64,000 nucleotides of DNA from Taeniopygia guttata (lineage: Eukaryota > Chordata > Aves > Passeriformes > Estrildidae), in contig NC_133036.1 in NCBI RefSeq assembly GCF_048771995.1, positions 19,565,001 through 19,629,000 of the forward strand, read 5' to 3'. Made by a program: the position numbers and the translations under genes. This document shows positions 1 to 13,300 of this stretch, piece by piece (positions within the stretch are counted from its first letter, which is position 1; every line of letters begins with the position of its first letter). Below the pieces are notes generated by a model that did not search any database, had not been told where the DNA came from, and saw only the letters and a program-made list of their open reading frames with translations.

Positions 1-200
1 GCGCTGCCCCCGGCGGGGCTGAGGGACGGCGCTAACCGGCAGCCCCGCGTCCAACCCGCCCCGCCGCGAGTTCCCGTCAGGACACGGCGGGCGGGGCGGC
101 CCCGCCCCTCCGCCATGTTGTGCGCGGCGGGCGGGGCCGCCCGGGCTGAGGGGCCCCCGCCGAGGCGCTGAGGGGCGCCGGTGGCCGCCCTGGGCAGCCC
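1..200 (-). promoter_or_regulatory. CpG island, probable PDP2 promoter/first exon
   Basis: The first 200 bases are very rich in G+C and CpG, with several GC boxes, unlike the AT-rich DNA that follows. In mammals the order is NAE1-CA7-PDP2, with CA7 and PDP2 transcribed the same way. CA7 is on the minus strand here, so a promoter at this place would fit PDP2 running left out of the window. On the minus strand an ATG at 116-114 opens a frame that stays open to the window edge, but no known protein is recognised in it. The gene assignment rests on synteny only. Confidence 0.45.
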
Positions 201-3200
201 GATAAGGACGGCGAAAAGGAAGCCAGTGACACGTGTTAGGAAGAAAAAGCACCAGCAGAGGCTCCTTCCTCATTAATAACATTTAAAACCACGCTGTGTC
301 CTTGAGGGAGGACCCCTCGGGCTTTTCGGATTTTTTTTTCCAGTACGATTCCACACCCTTCAGCGCTGAGGACACCGGCTGATGAGGCTCAAAATCTCAA
401 AGCTCTTTCGTAAATAACTCGCTGTATAAATTATGGAGAACAAAAGGGCTCGTTTTGCTGGCTCCCCGGTTTTCTGGTTTCATGTGACTGCTTGTCTCAG
501 TTAACATTTCCACTGAGCGGTTCTAAGCCCGGTAAGGAGGGGAAGGAATGGGCCCAAAGTGCAAGGAGGTTAATCAGTAGTTACTGATGTTAACGCAGTG
601 GTTACTAAGTAGTCCCTGCTTTAAAACCTCTATCAATGATTTTTGCAAAAACAGAAGCTCGCAAGTCACAAGAGCCTTTGATACTATCAGCGCATTTTTA
701 CATTTGCCTGGCTTCTTATAGTGAAGGATTTTTAGTTGAATAATGTGGTGCAAGTATCCTAGATGAGATGAACGTGTTTCCAGGTTACCTCATGCGGAAA
801 GATGCCGATCATCTTCAATGACTCTGAGCTTTCACTTGTTTCTTGTTTTAATTGAAACAATGAAACAATAGTTTCATGTTGCATGGAAGAGCATAACATA
901 TAAAAAACCCCAAACAAACAACACTTTAAGTTTGACGTATAATTATTTTATCTGCCTGACAAATGTGAGCTGAAAGAGGCCACCCAGAGCAGCCCTTACT
1001 TGCATCTCTCTGCTCTGCCCAGTGCTCAGATACACCAACAGCACCTTAGGGATCTCCCCGGGGAATGGTCCCACCCCGAGGCTGCCGGAGCTCCTGGAGC
1101 CTTTGGGCACCGCTGGGATTGTTGGGGTATCTGTGCAGGGACAGGAGCTGGATTTAACGATTCTTCCTTCTGCCCTACCAATTTTCAGGTTTTGTACCAT
1201 TTAAAGTCTCACACAGCAGCCCGAAGACAAACCTGACTGCTCTGAGTTTCCTGTGCTCCCACCATGGTTAAATTATTCTCCTCAGCTGAAAACTGTAGCT
1301 TATTGCTCATATGTTCATGCAGTAATGTCACAAATTCACATGAAGTTACTTACGGACCATGTAAACGAAAGTGAAACAGTTAACAGTCCTGCAGGAGATA
1401 TCCCTTTCACGCCAGGCTTTCTAAACACAAGAAGGAATACCATATTGAAGGTATTTGACAGGGTTGAATATCTAATTGAGATTTCTGCTTTGGAATGTTT
1501 AATTATGCTGATGAACTGAGGTGATGTATAATTAAAGGGAAAAAATAGTAGAAATTCTGCTCTCTGATACTATCCAAGGAAAGATATTGTATTGCTCAGG
1601 CTTGCAGTGGTTTTGTCTTTAGGAATAGCTAATAAAAATGGCAAATTTCTGTAGCAACAGTGCTTGGTTGCCATAGTGCTCTATGTTCTTAATTTGCATT
1701 GAAAACATTAGAACTCTAGTTTCTTTAAATAAAACTCAGATTTTGTTTTGACTTTGCTGATTTTAGGTGAGCAAAGTTTAGTCCTGTGCCATAAGAAAAT
1801 CCTTACCTGTATTTATAAGAAAATGAATCTAATTCCAGGTATTGTAATAAAGTGCAGCTATATGTTAAAATATAGCAGATCCTATATTTAGACTTTTTTC
1901 GAGGAACAATCTTATCTGCTGACTTGTACAGTCAGCAACTCTGGTTTTCTGTGGAAATACATTCTTGAAGTAATTTCTGTGTTCTTGTTTAGGCCAGACT
2001 GCACTATTTGGGCTTTCCATCTTTCCCATGGAATATTATTTTTCTCCCTGCTTCTTTGTTTGGACAACTGGTTGTGACTACTTTGGTGAAATTTAAATAT
2101 CTTCTGCTTCCAGAGGCTGCAAACAGCTGCCCCTGATCCCCACTGCCTTCACAGCAGGTGCTAGCATGGATTACTTTCTGTGACCTCATTGATATTCATG
2201 AAAAGTCTGTGACTCCTGATGCTTTATAAACATTTCTTGTTATTAGGACACACAAAGATCAGAAACACCAAATAAGCCAGATATACCTAAGAAAGCAAGT
2301 TAAGAATTGGACTAATATTTCTAACCAATAGCTAATCCTTTTGTGAAAAAGCTGACCAGCAGCAAAAATTCAAATCCAAAGAAAAGTAGTAAACTACTAC
2401 TAAAAGTACTTACCTATTTTTCAGAGGTTTTTCTGCAATAAAGAGACTCAGCCTAGTGATACAGATTAGAAAACAGCAACAGATCCAAACCCTTTGGAAA
2501 CTTGTGAACATGCAAAGGAAGGTGGGTCCTTTGAATGAACTGTCATCTCAGTGAACACAGACTGAGTTTTGTGCTTTTTGCACAAAAAGCTCTAACGTCT
2601 AATAACCAGCTTTTGGAAAGGAAACAGCACCAGCCCACTAAACACCTTCCTGCTGAGCAACTTTAAGAATGTCCTTTGTTTGCTGGCTGTGTCTTGCCCT
2701 GTGAATAATGACATTTCATCTGCTGTATATGACATTTTGGATTTTCACAAATGGCAAATTGGCACCACAGATGCAGAAATCTCTTATTATAAACACATAA
2801 AACCCACAAACAAATGGAGAAATGAAGGAGGATTTTAGAGAAACTGCACTTTCAAGTTTGGTTGCAGATGTTTCCTGTCTGATCTTCCTAAGTAATCTAA
2901 ACCAAACACGCAAATGCTAGGAAAGAAGGCAAGCTGCAAGCAACATCAGTGCACAGAGGTAAACACCATGAACAATTAATTGTAGGAAAGGTGCCATTCC
3001 AGCTTCATTTAACCTCTCCTGTTGCAGCAGAGGCTCAGCAGTGTCTGGAGTTGCAGGGGTTAATCTGAAGACCCAGTTTAAATCAATGTAATTGCACTGG
3101 TGCAAAGGTCTTTCCAGTTGCTGTAATGGGATCTGAAGGCCACATGGATCATTTTTATTGGATGTTGCTTAAAATGGTTTTAGTTAAACAAACAAATGTT

Positions 3201-5676
3201 CATTAAGGTTCTGTGCTGCTGTAAAAGTAAATTTACATTTCCTGGGGTCAGTTTTCAAGTTCAGGAAAGTCTTGTGTCTTGGGAAGAAGTGCTCATGTGT
3301 AAAAAAGTGATTATATTCCTTTCCTCTCTCTCCTCCATCCACCTTCTCCTCCTCCAACAGACAAACAGGATGAGCTGGCTCCTAAATTTTATTTAATATT
3401 CCACTGAGTCAATATGAAATTAAATTATTTGCATTACTACTTTGCTGTTCACAACCTGGATTAAGATGCTGAAATTTTACTAAATGTAAAAAGCAGTGCA
3501 GGTAGCAGCATAAATAGAACATTAGAGGAGTGAAAGTTCCCTAACTTACAGCTGTGCAAGTCAGTCAGGTTCCATCTTCTGTTGTGCTTTCCTCAGGGTA
3601 AGTAAGAAAAAGTCTGAGAGCCCCACTCTCCCAGGCAGAGCAGAGAGAGTCCTTTGATGCTTGGTGCTGTTACTGAATGGTTACTTCTGCATGCAGAGGA
3701 GTTCAGAGAGGAAAGCAGCTACACTGAGGTATAACATAAAACCCCATTTTCTTCAGGCTTATCTCTGGTTTTTCCTGAAATACTCCCTTTTTTATCTTTC
3801 TGACCTTTGAACTCTGCCAAAAGCACCATCTGGTGTTGAGGTACCTTGCAAAACCTTTCCCCACTTCTTGTATTTGGATTAATTTACCCTCATCATGAAA
3901 CCTATAAACCTGCTACATCATATCAACTGTATGATGGAGATTGACAGAAAATCTTTCTGCTTGCAAGAGATTGGGGAAAAACTCCAAAGTTGAACTGTAA
4001 CTACAGCTATTAAAGTTTAAAAACTAAAGTTAAAACAGTGTGCAGCTCATCAAGCAGAGGACCTCTCTGCTCAGCAGTGAAATGAGGAACAAAAAATTGT
4101 AACTGGTTTATGGAGTTCCTTTTGTCAGACTGATTTTTTATCTGAGGAAGGAGTTTCAATGGCTCCATATGCAGAGCAAGCAAGGGGTTTTCAATGGCAA
4201 TCACTCATATCTTTGCAAATTATTATTGTCAGAGTTAAATTCTCTCATCTGCTGTATTTTGGCTGAATGTGCCTTGACAATTGTTTTGAGCATTGTGGCA
4301 AGAAAGGGAAGGAGAGTCACTAGATGGCATTTTTACTTCAGCTTTTACCACTGTGCAAGTTCAGTTGCTGTCCTAAATGTGAGGCCTCTCTTCTCTCAGT
4401 CAGGATGGTTGCAATCCCAGGAGAAGGTAGGTGACCTCTTGCTGGAATAATTACAGCAAATCCCATTTTTCCTTCTACACAACAATTTGGTAAAAGGTAA
4501 GGATAGCTCATGTTTTAGAATTGTTCAGTCTCAAAATAAATGAAGTGCATTAAATAGCTGTTTGTCCAATACAATAGTTGTGGCTTTTATTGGACGATCA
4601 GGGTCTCAAGAAACAACAGAGGATATAAAAGTCTTTCTTTTATATTTTACTTCCCTGTGCTAAAAAATAGATCATGTTCTTCCTTCCAACAACCGAAAAA
4701 AACCCCAACCCAAACAACCAAAAAAACCTGTAAGCAAAATCAAATTTATCTGTGCTGGAAGGTGCAGTTCGGTTTCTTATGGAACTGAACACCTTTGAGC
4801 AATGAAGCATTTAAAGCTCTTTGCAATAACTGAGCTTTTACAATAACTGTGTAAGCTAAACATTATCCTTCTGCTGTTCATGAATAAACCACTCCAAAGA
4901 AACTTAAGTACTGTGTGCAAGGTCACAGCAGACATGTTCTGGGCATAAATAAACTTTTTTTAGATTGTGGGATTGGAGTTGGGGAAAACTGGACAAAGTT
5001 TCAGTGCACAAGCCCTCTTTACCTCCTGTGAGAGACAGGGAGCAGAACTGACCTGCTCTGTGAACACCTGTACTAACGTTAATGCAGCAGTGCTGGAATA
5101 GCTTGATTATGGTACATAAGGTAAATAATACTGGTTATCTTTTAATCAAAAGTATTTTAAATTTTCCCCTAATAATTTTTTTCTATCAAAATGTAAGGTT
5201 TTTTGAAAGACTTTTACATTTTAGAATGCATCTCTTTATGTAAATTTCAACAGTGACATAAGTTTAATGATAATTGAACTCTAGGCAAGAAGTCATTCAA
5301 GGTATACAGTATGTTAGAACTTAAGTGAAAGGATTAAACGGAAATAGAAACTCTTAATCCCAGAAGATGGTAAGAACTGTGATATAGACTAAAAAGAGCT
5401 GTTAGAAATAATTTCTAGTATTTAAAAACATGTCCACAAACTTGGGAGGGATAACTCTTATCTGGACTCAGATCATTCCACAGTAGCTTAGGCAAAGTTT
5501 CTGTAGAAGTGAAGATAAACAGTCAAAGCATTCCTTGATCCAAAAAAGATGCACCTGTTGAAAACAAACATAATTTCTGTTGATGAAAATCCAAGAAAAA
5601 TTATGCTGTAAGTAGGGAGAGGTGGGTCTTCTCAAAAAGAAGGATGAAGATATGTACACATGATTTTAAAGTCTCA
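201..5676. other. Intergenic, nothing recognised
   Basis: AT-rich DNA between the CpG island at the left edge and the probable CA7 3' end. All open frames are short, lack recognisable domains and are not flanked by convincing splice sites. No clear repeat family was recognised. Confidence 0.5.
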
Positions 5677-7252
5677 TTTATTTAATTTGATAAAGAAATT
5701 AAGATACATTAAATAGTTTCTACAATACCAGTTTGCATTACTAGCAAAGTTCATAATACATTCATAATAGCTAAAACCATTGCATTTTGTAAGGATTTTC
5801 CATTGCCTTTAGCATCTCCTGGATAGGAATCTCACAGCTAAAACAATGCTGAATTAGCCCTCACAACAGCCCTGTGAGGTAGAGGTCAGTGTTACCCTCT
5901 TTCTACATAAGAGGAAACTGAGAAACAAAGTTTTAGGTCAGTGTACCAGAAAAACCCTGGAGATTTGAGAAGCAGAATTCCAGTCTTTCACTCCTTGTAC
6001 TGTGGTCCACACCTTGTGTCATCCTTCCCTGGAGAAAGGGGAGCAGCCACAGCAGCTGGTGTTCTCCCTTCTCCCCACTTTCATCCTTGTACATCCTGAT
6101 TTCTCCATCTCAGCTGATGGGAAGTGATCAGCATCAGCAATGTCTGTCTGAACCACACAGACACAGCAGGCCGTGTGAGGCCCAGAACTCAAGGAGCTTG
6201 GAATTGACTGTGGGTAGTCACAGAGAACATCACAGTATTGAGTACCAGAGTCAGAATTTTGTCACTAAGCTGCAGAACCAACACATGGCTGTTCTAAAGC
6301 AATTTTGCAGAGGTAAAAGGACTCAGGAGTGCTGAAGCCTCATGTGTGCAGGGAGGGTCTGTGCAGCAATGCACACTCAGGGCAGACAAGACCTACCCAA
6401 GTTAGGTCCCTAAAGGAAACAAAATACCTGCTCTCTGTAGGGCAGACACTGAAGGAGGTCATATTGCAGAGCGTAGCAGTGAGCTGAGGTAGAATCTGAG
6501 CAACTGAGGAACACAAAACACACCTGGATCGCTACAGAGGAACTCTTCAACCAAACTGACCCTGACCAGGGCACATAGTCCTGTGTTCTGCATGGGCTGA
6601 AAGGACAAATACCTAAATAACACTGCGGTAAACTGCTCTGCTTTTCAACACAGCATTACATTGTAAGATAGCATCTTAGAACACTAGATTTAAAATATAT
6701 ATTTAATTTTCATACCAGGGCCTAGTTGAGGCAAGTAAAGATCTTTTCTCTAGTGTGACTCACACACTGTGTCATCAGGCAGCAAGAGTACAGTGAAAGC
6801 AATCTTTAAATTAGAGCTCAGCAAATGGTAACAACAGATCATTAAGGAAAATTTAAGTCAAATTTATCCAAAATTCTTGATTACTGTTTCCTCATATATT
6901 AAATGAGACAAATAGAAGTTGTGGCCATCAGCACTGGTAGATCACCACACAATTTTCCATTTTATATCAAGTTGAATTTTAATATCATTTTAATTTTATA
7001 GAATTTCACGTCTTGGATAACAGCCTAGTTCACTCAGCTATCCCTTATATTAAATAGTGCTGGTAAAAAGATGTCATTTCTCCAAAGAATGAGCACTTTA
7101 AAAAAAGCTAGAAGATTGTCCCCATCCAAGCAGAGGGTTCTTGGAAATGCCTGTCTTGTGTGTTCCATGAGTGGTCAGTAGACCTGAGTTTCTGTTTAGA
7201 GTATCTCACGTGTGGAAGCTCTTGGATATGTCAGGACCATTAGCAGTTTTCT
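5677..7252 (-). other. CA7: Probable CA7 3' UTR
   Basis: This lies directly downstream of the CA7 stop codon on the minus strand. The motif AATAAA occurs on the minus strand at 5682-5677 and could end a 3' UTR of about 1.57 kb. It also contains an old MIR-like SINE. The exact cleavage site cannot be seen and transcript data would be needed. Confidence 0.35.
5853..5985 (+). repeat. MIR-type (CORE-SINE) fossil
   Basis: The segment reads like a diverged MIR core: 'CCTCACAACAGCCCTGTGAG' followed by a pyrimidine-rich stretch and 'GAGGAAACTGAGAAAC', in the MIR order and spacing. MIR copies in birds are very old amniote remnants. It lies antisense within the probable CA7 3' UTR. Confidence 0.6.
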
Positions 7253-7375
7253 TCAGGCCTTGAAGGAAGCTCGAACAATTCTCCCCTTCAGAGGCTGAGG
7301 GGGGCGAAAGTTATTGGCCATTTGGATCCTCTGGTCTTCCTCACCGGTGAAGAGCAGCATGCGGAATTTCTCCAG
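7253..7375 (-). CDS. CA7: CA7 exon 7 (residues 225-264 and stop)
   Basis: It starts [11 protein letters not shown] after the acceptor TTCCAG and ends ...VRASFKA with TGA at 7255-7253. It carries the C-terminal [12 protein letters not shown] motif of alpha-carbonic anhydrases. Confidence 0.95.
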   Translation of the reverse strand: MEKFRMLLFTGEEDQRIQMANNFRPPQPLKGRIVRASFKA

Positions 7376-10300
7376 CTGGAAGTTCAGGGGAAACAATTCA
7401 CTGCTCAAGGGGGCAATCAACAATAATGTTTTTTTAAATAGGACTAAAAAGAAATATTCAGTGTGTTTTAATCAGTTAATGAAACAGGTTCAAGCAAAGC
7501 TCCTAGAGAGCATTAACAGAAAATAACAGAAGCCCAGAGGATCGAACAGGCTGAATATTCAGAGACTTTTAACTTAGCCTCACTTCAAATCAGAATAGTC
7601 TTTGCCTGCTTATCCAGCATTGAATGCTACAATAACTGAGAGTATCAGAAAGTTACCTGTTTCACAGAGATCCTTATAGGTTCTTTCAGCACTATCCATG
7701 TCACGCTCTCATTAAGGGGTGGGGTTGTCAGAGAACCGAGGTATGTCCAATAATCTAGACTCAAGGGCAGGAGACATTTAGGGTTGAAGCCTCTAAACTG
7801 AGCTTTTGTTCCCTAGGAAAAGAAAATAGACTTGAAATTTATCCTTTTAAGTGCAGGTAAAAAAAACTTTTTTGAAAGAGAAAAAAATGTTAAAAGTAAC
7901 ACTAATATATAGTGTTCAGTGTGAGTATAGATAATATCATAGCAGAATTCCTTGTTTCATTACTTTCTCATCTATTTTAGTAGGAAAATTTAAATCTTAT
8001 AGTCATTGTCTGCTATTGTAAGTATTGGCTTAAAAAAAAAAAAAATCAAACCTTCAAATCTAGAATTAGAGGAAGGTGCATTGATAGAAGAAGATACATC
8101 AACCAAAAGATTGGTAGAAATAGAAGGAGGTGCTGCCTAAAGTAGTGATTGCCTTAAGTACCACAGTCTAGAGAAATGTTCTTCATTCTGTAGGAGCATC
8201 CAAAAGGGTCTCGCTCACTCAGAAAACACCTCAGGAACAAACACTGGACCTCAGTGAGATCATCCCTGAGAGCTCTGCAGCAAAGACAAACAAGCAGCTT
8301 CCACTTGTGCCAGCTGAGGCTCAATGGAAAAGGATTATTTTGCTGAGTCTAAGAGCTGAGTCTCAAGGGTCAGGGAGCTGTGGATTTTAGAATGTTTGGG
8401 AAAGGCAGAACCTCTCAATGACCAGTGGGGTCAGCATGGCCTTGTGAGGCACCTGAGATTAGGAAAATAATATGAACTTTGGAGGGGAAAAAGAAGTTAC
8501 AACTACAGTTATGTTCTAGTTATGGGAGGATCTGTGGGTGAGTGATTTTTCATTTTTGTCTCAAGCATGATTTTTAAAGGATATCCCAGAAGCAAATTTA
8601 AAGAGCTTAGAACTTACTTTAAATTTTACCATGTACAAAGCATCAGTGAGTCTGTTCATACTGGCATGTTCTTTTCCAATCTAAAATAATGGAATAGACA
8701 GGTTAAATAAGAAGGACTACAACTGTGCTTTAATTAGGAGTTGTTTTCTTACCCAAATCTTAACATTCCTACCAAAGTTTATCAGCAATTTGTAATGCAT
8801 TAATGCTTCCAGTAAGTCATCTGTTTTCCTTAAGCACTTCTTAAATATGTGGCATAGTCCTCAAACACTTTACAGCATAATGCTTTTTATCATGTAAACA
8901 TGCTATTTTTGCAATTCTTACCTCCAAGAAAACACCAACTACTGCCAAGCCATCTGGAGCTGCTGCTGCCTCTCCAAATGTTGTGTATTTTCTGGCATTC
9001 CAATGTACTAAGTGGAGCTTTAAAGAAAAATAACAAATAAGAATTAAATTAGTAATCAAAGTTATGAACGTGGTTTCGTATTGATAGCACTAACAGTTGT
9101 TCATAACAGAACAGTTTTGTGTCAAAGGCTTTGCTGGAAACATGAAGAAGTTCAATCCTTGGGACAGGTCCGTGAGTGTGGGCAGAAACCAGGCAAATTT
9201 TTTTCTGTAACAGCCCATACGGGGGTGGCACAGCCAGGCTTTGGGAGTGGGAGGGTACAGGGGTGGCTTCTGTGAGAAACTGCCAGAAGCTTCCCCAGCT
9301 CGTGATCACAAGGAAGGCACCAGGCTGGAGCAGCTCCTGAAGGACTGACTGCACCCATGGAAGGACCAGGCTGGAGCAGCTCCTGAAGGACTGACTGCAC
9401 CCATGGAAGGACCAGGCTGGAGCAGCTCCTGAAGGACTGACTGCACCCATGGGAAGGGACCAGGCTGGAGCAGCTCCTGAAGGACTGACTGCACCCATGG
9501 AAGGACCAGGCTGGAGCAGCTCCTGAAGGACTGACTGCACCCATGGGAAGGACCAGGCTGGAGCAGCTCCTGAAGGACTGACTGCACCCATGGAAGGACC
9601 AGGCTGGAGCAGCTCAAGGAGCTCACTGTCTCCTGTAGGAAGGACCCCACACTGGAGCACTGGAAGATGTGAGGAGCCCTTCCCCTGAGGAGGAAGGAGC
9701 AGCAGAGACAACCTGGGATGAGCTGAGCACAGCCCCCATTCCCCATCCCCCTGCACCACTCGGGGGAGAGGTGGAGAAAGCTGGGAGTAAAGTTAAACCC
9801 AGGAAGAAAGGAGGGGTGAGGAGAAGCTGTTTTGAGATTTAGCTTTTATTTGCCATTATCCTACTCTGATTTGGTTGTTAATAGATTTTTTGTTTTGCTG
9901 TGTCAGTAACTGGTGAGGGAACTCTCCCTGCCCTTATCCCTTATGCCTTTCCTATCTCCTTATCTCTCCTCTCCCCATCCAGCTGAGGAGGGCAGGGATG
10001 GCTGACCTACCCGTGGTGAGCAAGGAATCAGAATCCTAATTCTGCCCCCACTGCAGACAAAGTCATGTGACAACATAATTTGCAGGAATTAATCCTGTCA
10101 TCCTGTCTGTGAAAATACATCCTTACCTCACAGGGAAAAGGTTTTCCATCAATGGTGTGCTCTGATCCCTGGCTGTGTGTGGTGCCCCAGTGGAAGTGGA
10201 ATTGCTTTAGCCGGAATGGATTCTGAAAGGGCCCTCCACTGATTGCTGGCCAGAAGAACAGAAAAAAAAAAAAAAAATCAGGAGAAGAAAGCCTAAGCAT

Positions 10301-13300
10301 TTTGTCTTTTTAGCTTCCTGCTAGTTAAGCTAAGCACTGTTGGCACAATAGTGGAAAAAAGCCAGCAGGCTCTCCCAGCTGCTAGCATGCAAAAGATGCA
10401 TCATCCAGGCATTTAAGAGGGGTGGATTTACTAATGGAGTGCATCAAAACTCATTTGAAAATGTAAATTAAAAACACTGTGTGGCTATCTTCACAGAATT
10501 TGTAGCTTTCTTGAAAGAGCATATTTGACACATGAAGATATGGTAACCACCTTTATGCCTTTCCAGTTAAACACAATAAATACAAGTGGAACAGATGGAG
10601 TAGCCCTGGGAGAGGGACCCAGGGGTGCTGTGGGTGAGAGCTGGCCATGCCCCAAACCCCCTGCCCTGGGCTGAGCCCCCTCATGGGGGGCAGGGGAGGG
10701 GATTCTGCCCCTCTGCTGCAGGCAGCACCTGCAGATTTGTCCCAGCCCTGTCCCAGCACAGCCAGGACCTGGAGCTGCTGCAGAGAGCCCCGAGGAGGCT
10801 CCAGGAGGAGCAGAGGGATGGAGCAGCTCTGCTGGGAGGAAAGGCTGGGAGAGCTGGGATTGTTCACCTGGAGAGGAGACTCTAAGGAAACCTTATACCC
10901 TGAACATCAGTTAGACAGTTCAGCTAAGTATTTCCTTCTTACAGTATCTTTACTTCCAGTGGAGGTTATCTATATTCCATTTCCTTTAAATACCTGATCC
11001 CATAAAAGAGGAAATACAATAGCTGGTACTTCACATGACACCACTTAACCCCAAATCACCTTCTAAAGGTAAGGAAATGCCACAGAGACACTTCATGCAT
11101 CATTTAGAAATAGCACCTAAGCGCAGACGAATGTTTAAGATGCCACCTATAGAAGGTATTTTATCACAGCATCAGTAATTCCTGTAATTTTATATGCCAC
11201 CAAATCCAATACACTTTGCCCAACAGACCTCAAGACCTGATCAGAGTCTCACATTAAGAAAATTAAAATTACATTTAATATCTGTAAAGCTTGTATCCTC
11301 AGTGCTGTTCATAATATTTTATTTAAAGAATGAAAGCTGGTGCTACCACATGTGCATGCTTCTAGCTGACCTGTATGCAGGAAACTGGCTCTGCCAAAGC
11401 AAAGGTTTTAGCATTAATTAAGGGTATAAATACTCCTAGTATGTTTTTCTAAAGTTAGCAAAAGAATGCATCACCTGTCCCTAATATTTTAAGAAGCTGA
11501 GCTATTATGGATTACTGTCAAAATTCTGTAATGTCATTTATGCAGAGCTTTGAGTCACTAGATCTATTTCAACACAACTAAAAGCAGTTTAAACCATGTT
11601 TCCCACTCCTAGCAGTCATCTTCCTTGAAAAAATGCTATTGAAACAAGACACGCTTAGTGTAGAAAGGGTCTCATTCCCGGCAGGTGCTAAATTCAGAGT
11701 AATAGATGTTCTTAAACTTCTAAAGCGGAATAAAGGTCACTGTTACACAGATACAGTTCAGCTGAATATTGCATTAAAGTAGTTACCAAACTAAGATAAT
11801 ACTTCCAAGAGGTTTTACAAATTCTATTTATAGGGTGACATTCTGGCCAGATATGTGCAATAAAAATGGAAAATGCTCACCCAGTCTTCTTTGCAAATTC
11901 AGTAAAGATAAGCTGCTTAAAAACTTGACCATCTCATTGGGCAGGCTGTTAAATTCATTCCAGAAGAGAAATTTTAAAACAAGATATCTGCAATATTAAC
12001 CTTTAGCCCTTATTTCAAAGGTTACCAGGACAGACAAGCCACTTCACAGAAAAAGTAATTTGTTTTCAATAGCAAGGTATCCTATTTAGCTTGCGTCAAT
12101 CAGCACACCCAAAAGGAAGATGAAATCAGCTGATAGGTTTAAAAATTGTTCCAGTTCTTTTTGTTTTGTTTTTCTAATGCACTCTTCCTATTTATCAGCT
12201 TCTTTATTATCTCTATTTGAATGCTCTTCCCCTACCCCCAGAGGTAAAAGCACAGTCTACCATGGAAACAGACCTAACAGAAGAAATAATCAATCACTTA
12301 AAGAATTTACATTCTCTGCCAAGGGCTGAGACAAGAATAATGTACAACTGCAGGCAGTCCAACATTCAAACTTGTCTGATACTAACTCAGAACCCAGAAT
12401 GAGCTGAAGATTTTCTAATTTCTGAAGAAACCAAAGTGCTACAAGTCAGGGAGGAAAGAAGAAAATGCAAGGTAACAGTAATCTGTCCAGGTACAAATTG
12501 GTGCAGGGATTATGATGACTGTGCTGCAGGACCCAGCTCTGCTTATCCTCTTCCCTTCCCTGTGGGTGGGAGCCGGGCACTGAGCCAGAGCTGGCACGTG
12601 AGTTGGCATCTTTGGTTGGGGTGGTCACGAACCAAGCACTGAGGAGCTCACATCCCTGCTCTGGATGCTGGATGTGGTCGAGCAGTGCTGGAGAGATGCC
12701 CAGCAAACTTCAATTCTCATCTCAAAGAAAAGGACTGCAATCAAACTTCTCATTTTCCTGATGCAAGAGCTTTTCCTACTGAAGAAACACTTATTGATCT
12801 GTGATATTGCATTGCTAGAGAGGCTCCAAATGAAGACAAAATATAAATGGCTGCAGTCACATGCCTTGTTCTAAACTGAAATTATACATCACAGAAGTTA
12901 CTCTGTACAGAATGTGCTTAATTACTTCCCCCCTAAGTCCCAAGCTGGTGTTGTGAGTCAGCTGGCTGTGCTAGTGTCTCTCACCTGTCCTGTCATCAGT
13001 GTCCTCAAACTCCACCATGACGGAGTGGCCGGTGTTGGAGATGCTGAGGGAGCTGCAGGACTCGTAGGAGATGAGGAGTGGCTGCAGGCTGGGGTCATAA
13101 ACTGCCCGTGCAGAGTCGATGTCGATGGGGGACTGGCGGTTCCCCTGGGCAATGGGGTAAGCTTTGTGCCACTCAGAAGGACCTTCAACAGCAAGCAAAG
13201 GAAAGCAGCATTATTTCCTTCCCACCACACACAGAACGGTCGTTACGGGCTTTCAGGAGGCTTGAAATAAAGCTTGCTCAGCAAAGTGACTCCAATGTTT

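Noticed and set aside
1000-1519. Small plus- and minus-strand frames near the left end
   Set aside because: Short, no recognised domain, no good splice or Kozak context, and overlapping each other on both strands.
9311-9640. Possible CRISPR-like array (regular 46-bp repeats)
   Set aside because: There are no unique spacers between repeats, and the setting is a vertebrate intron; it is a plain tandem repeat.
9049-9759. 236-codon minus-strand frame with repeats like [17 protein letters not shown]
   Set aside because: It is a translation of the 46-48 bp tandem array in an LTR-like element; no splice or family evidence.
12914-13270. 118-codon plus-strand frame opposite CA7 exon 2
   Set aside because: It is the shadow of a conserved coding exon on the other strand; the minus-strand protein is clearly CA7.
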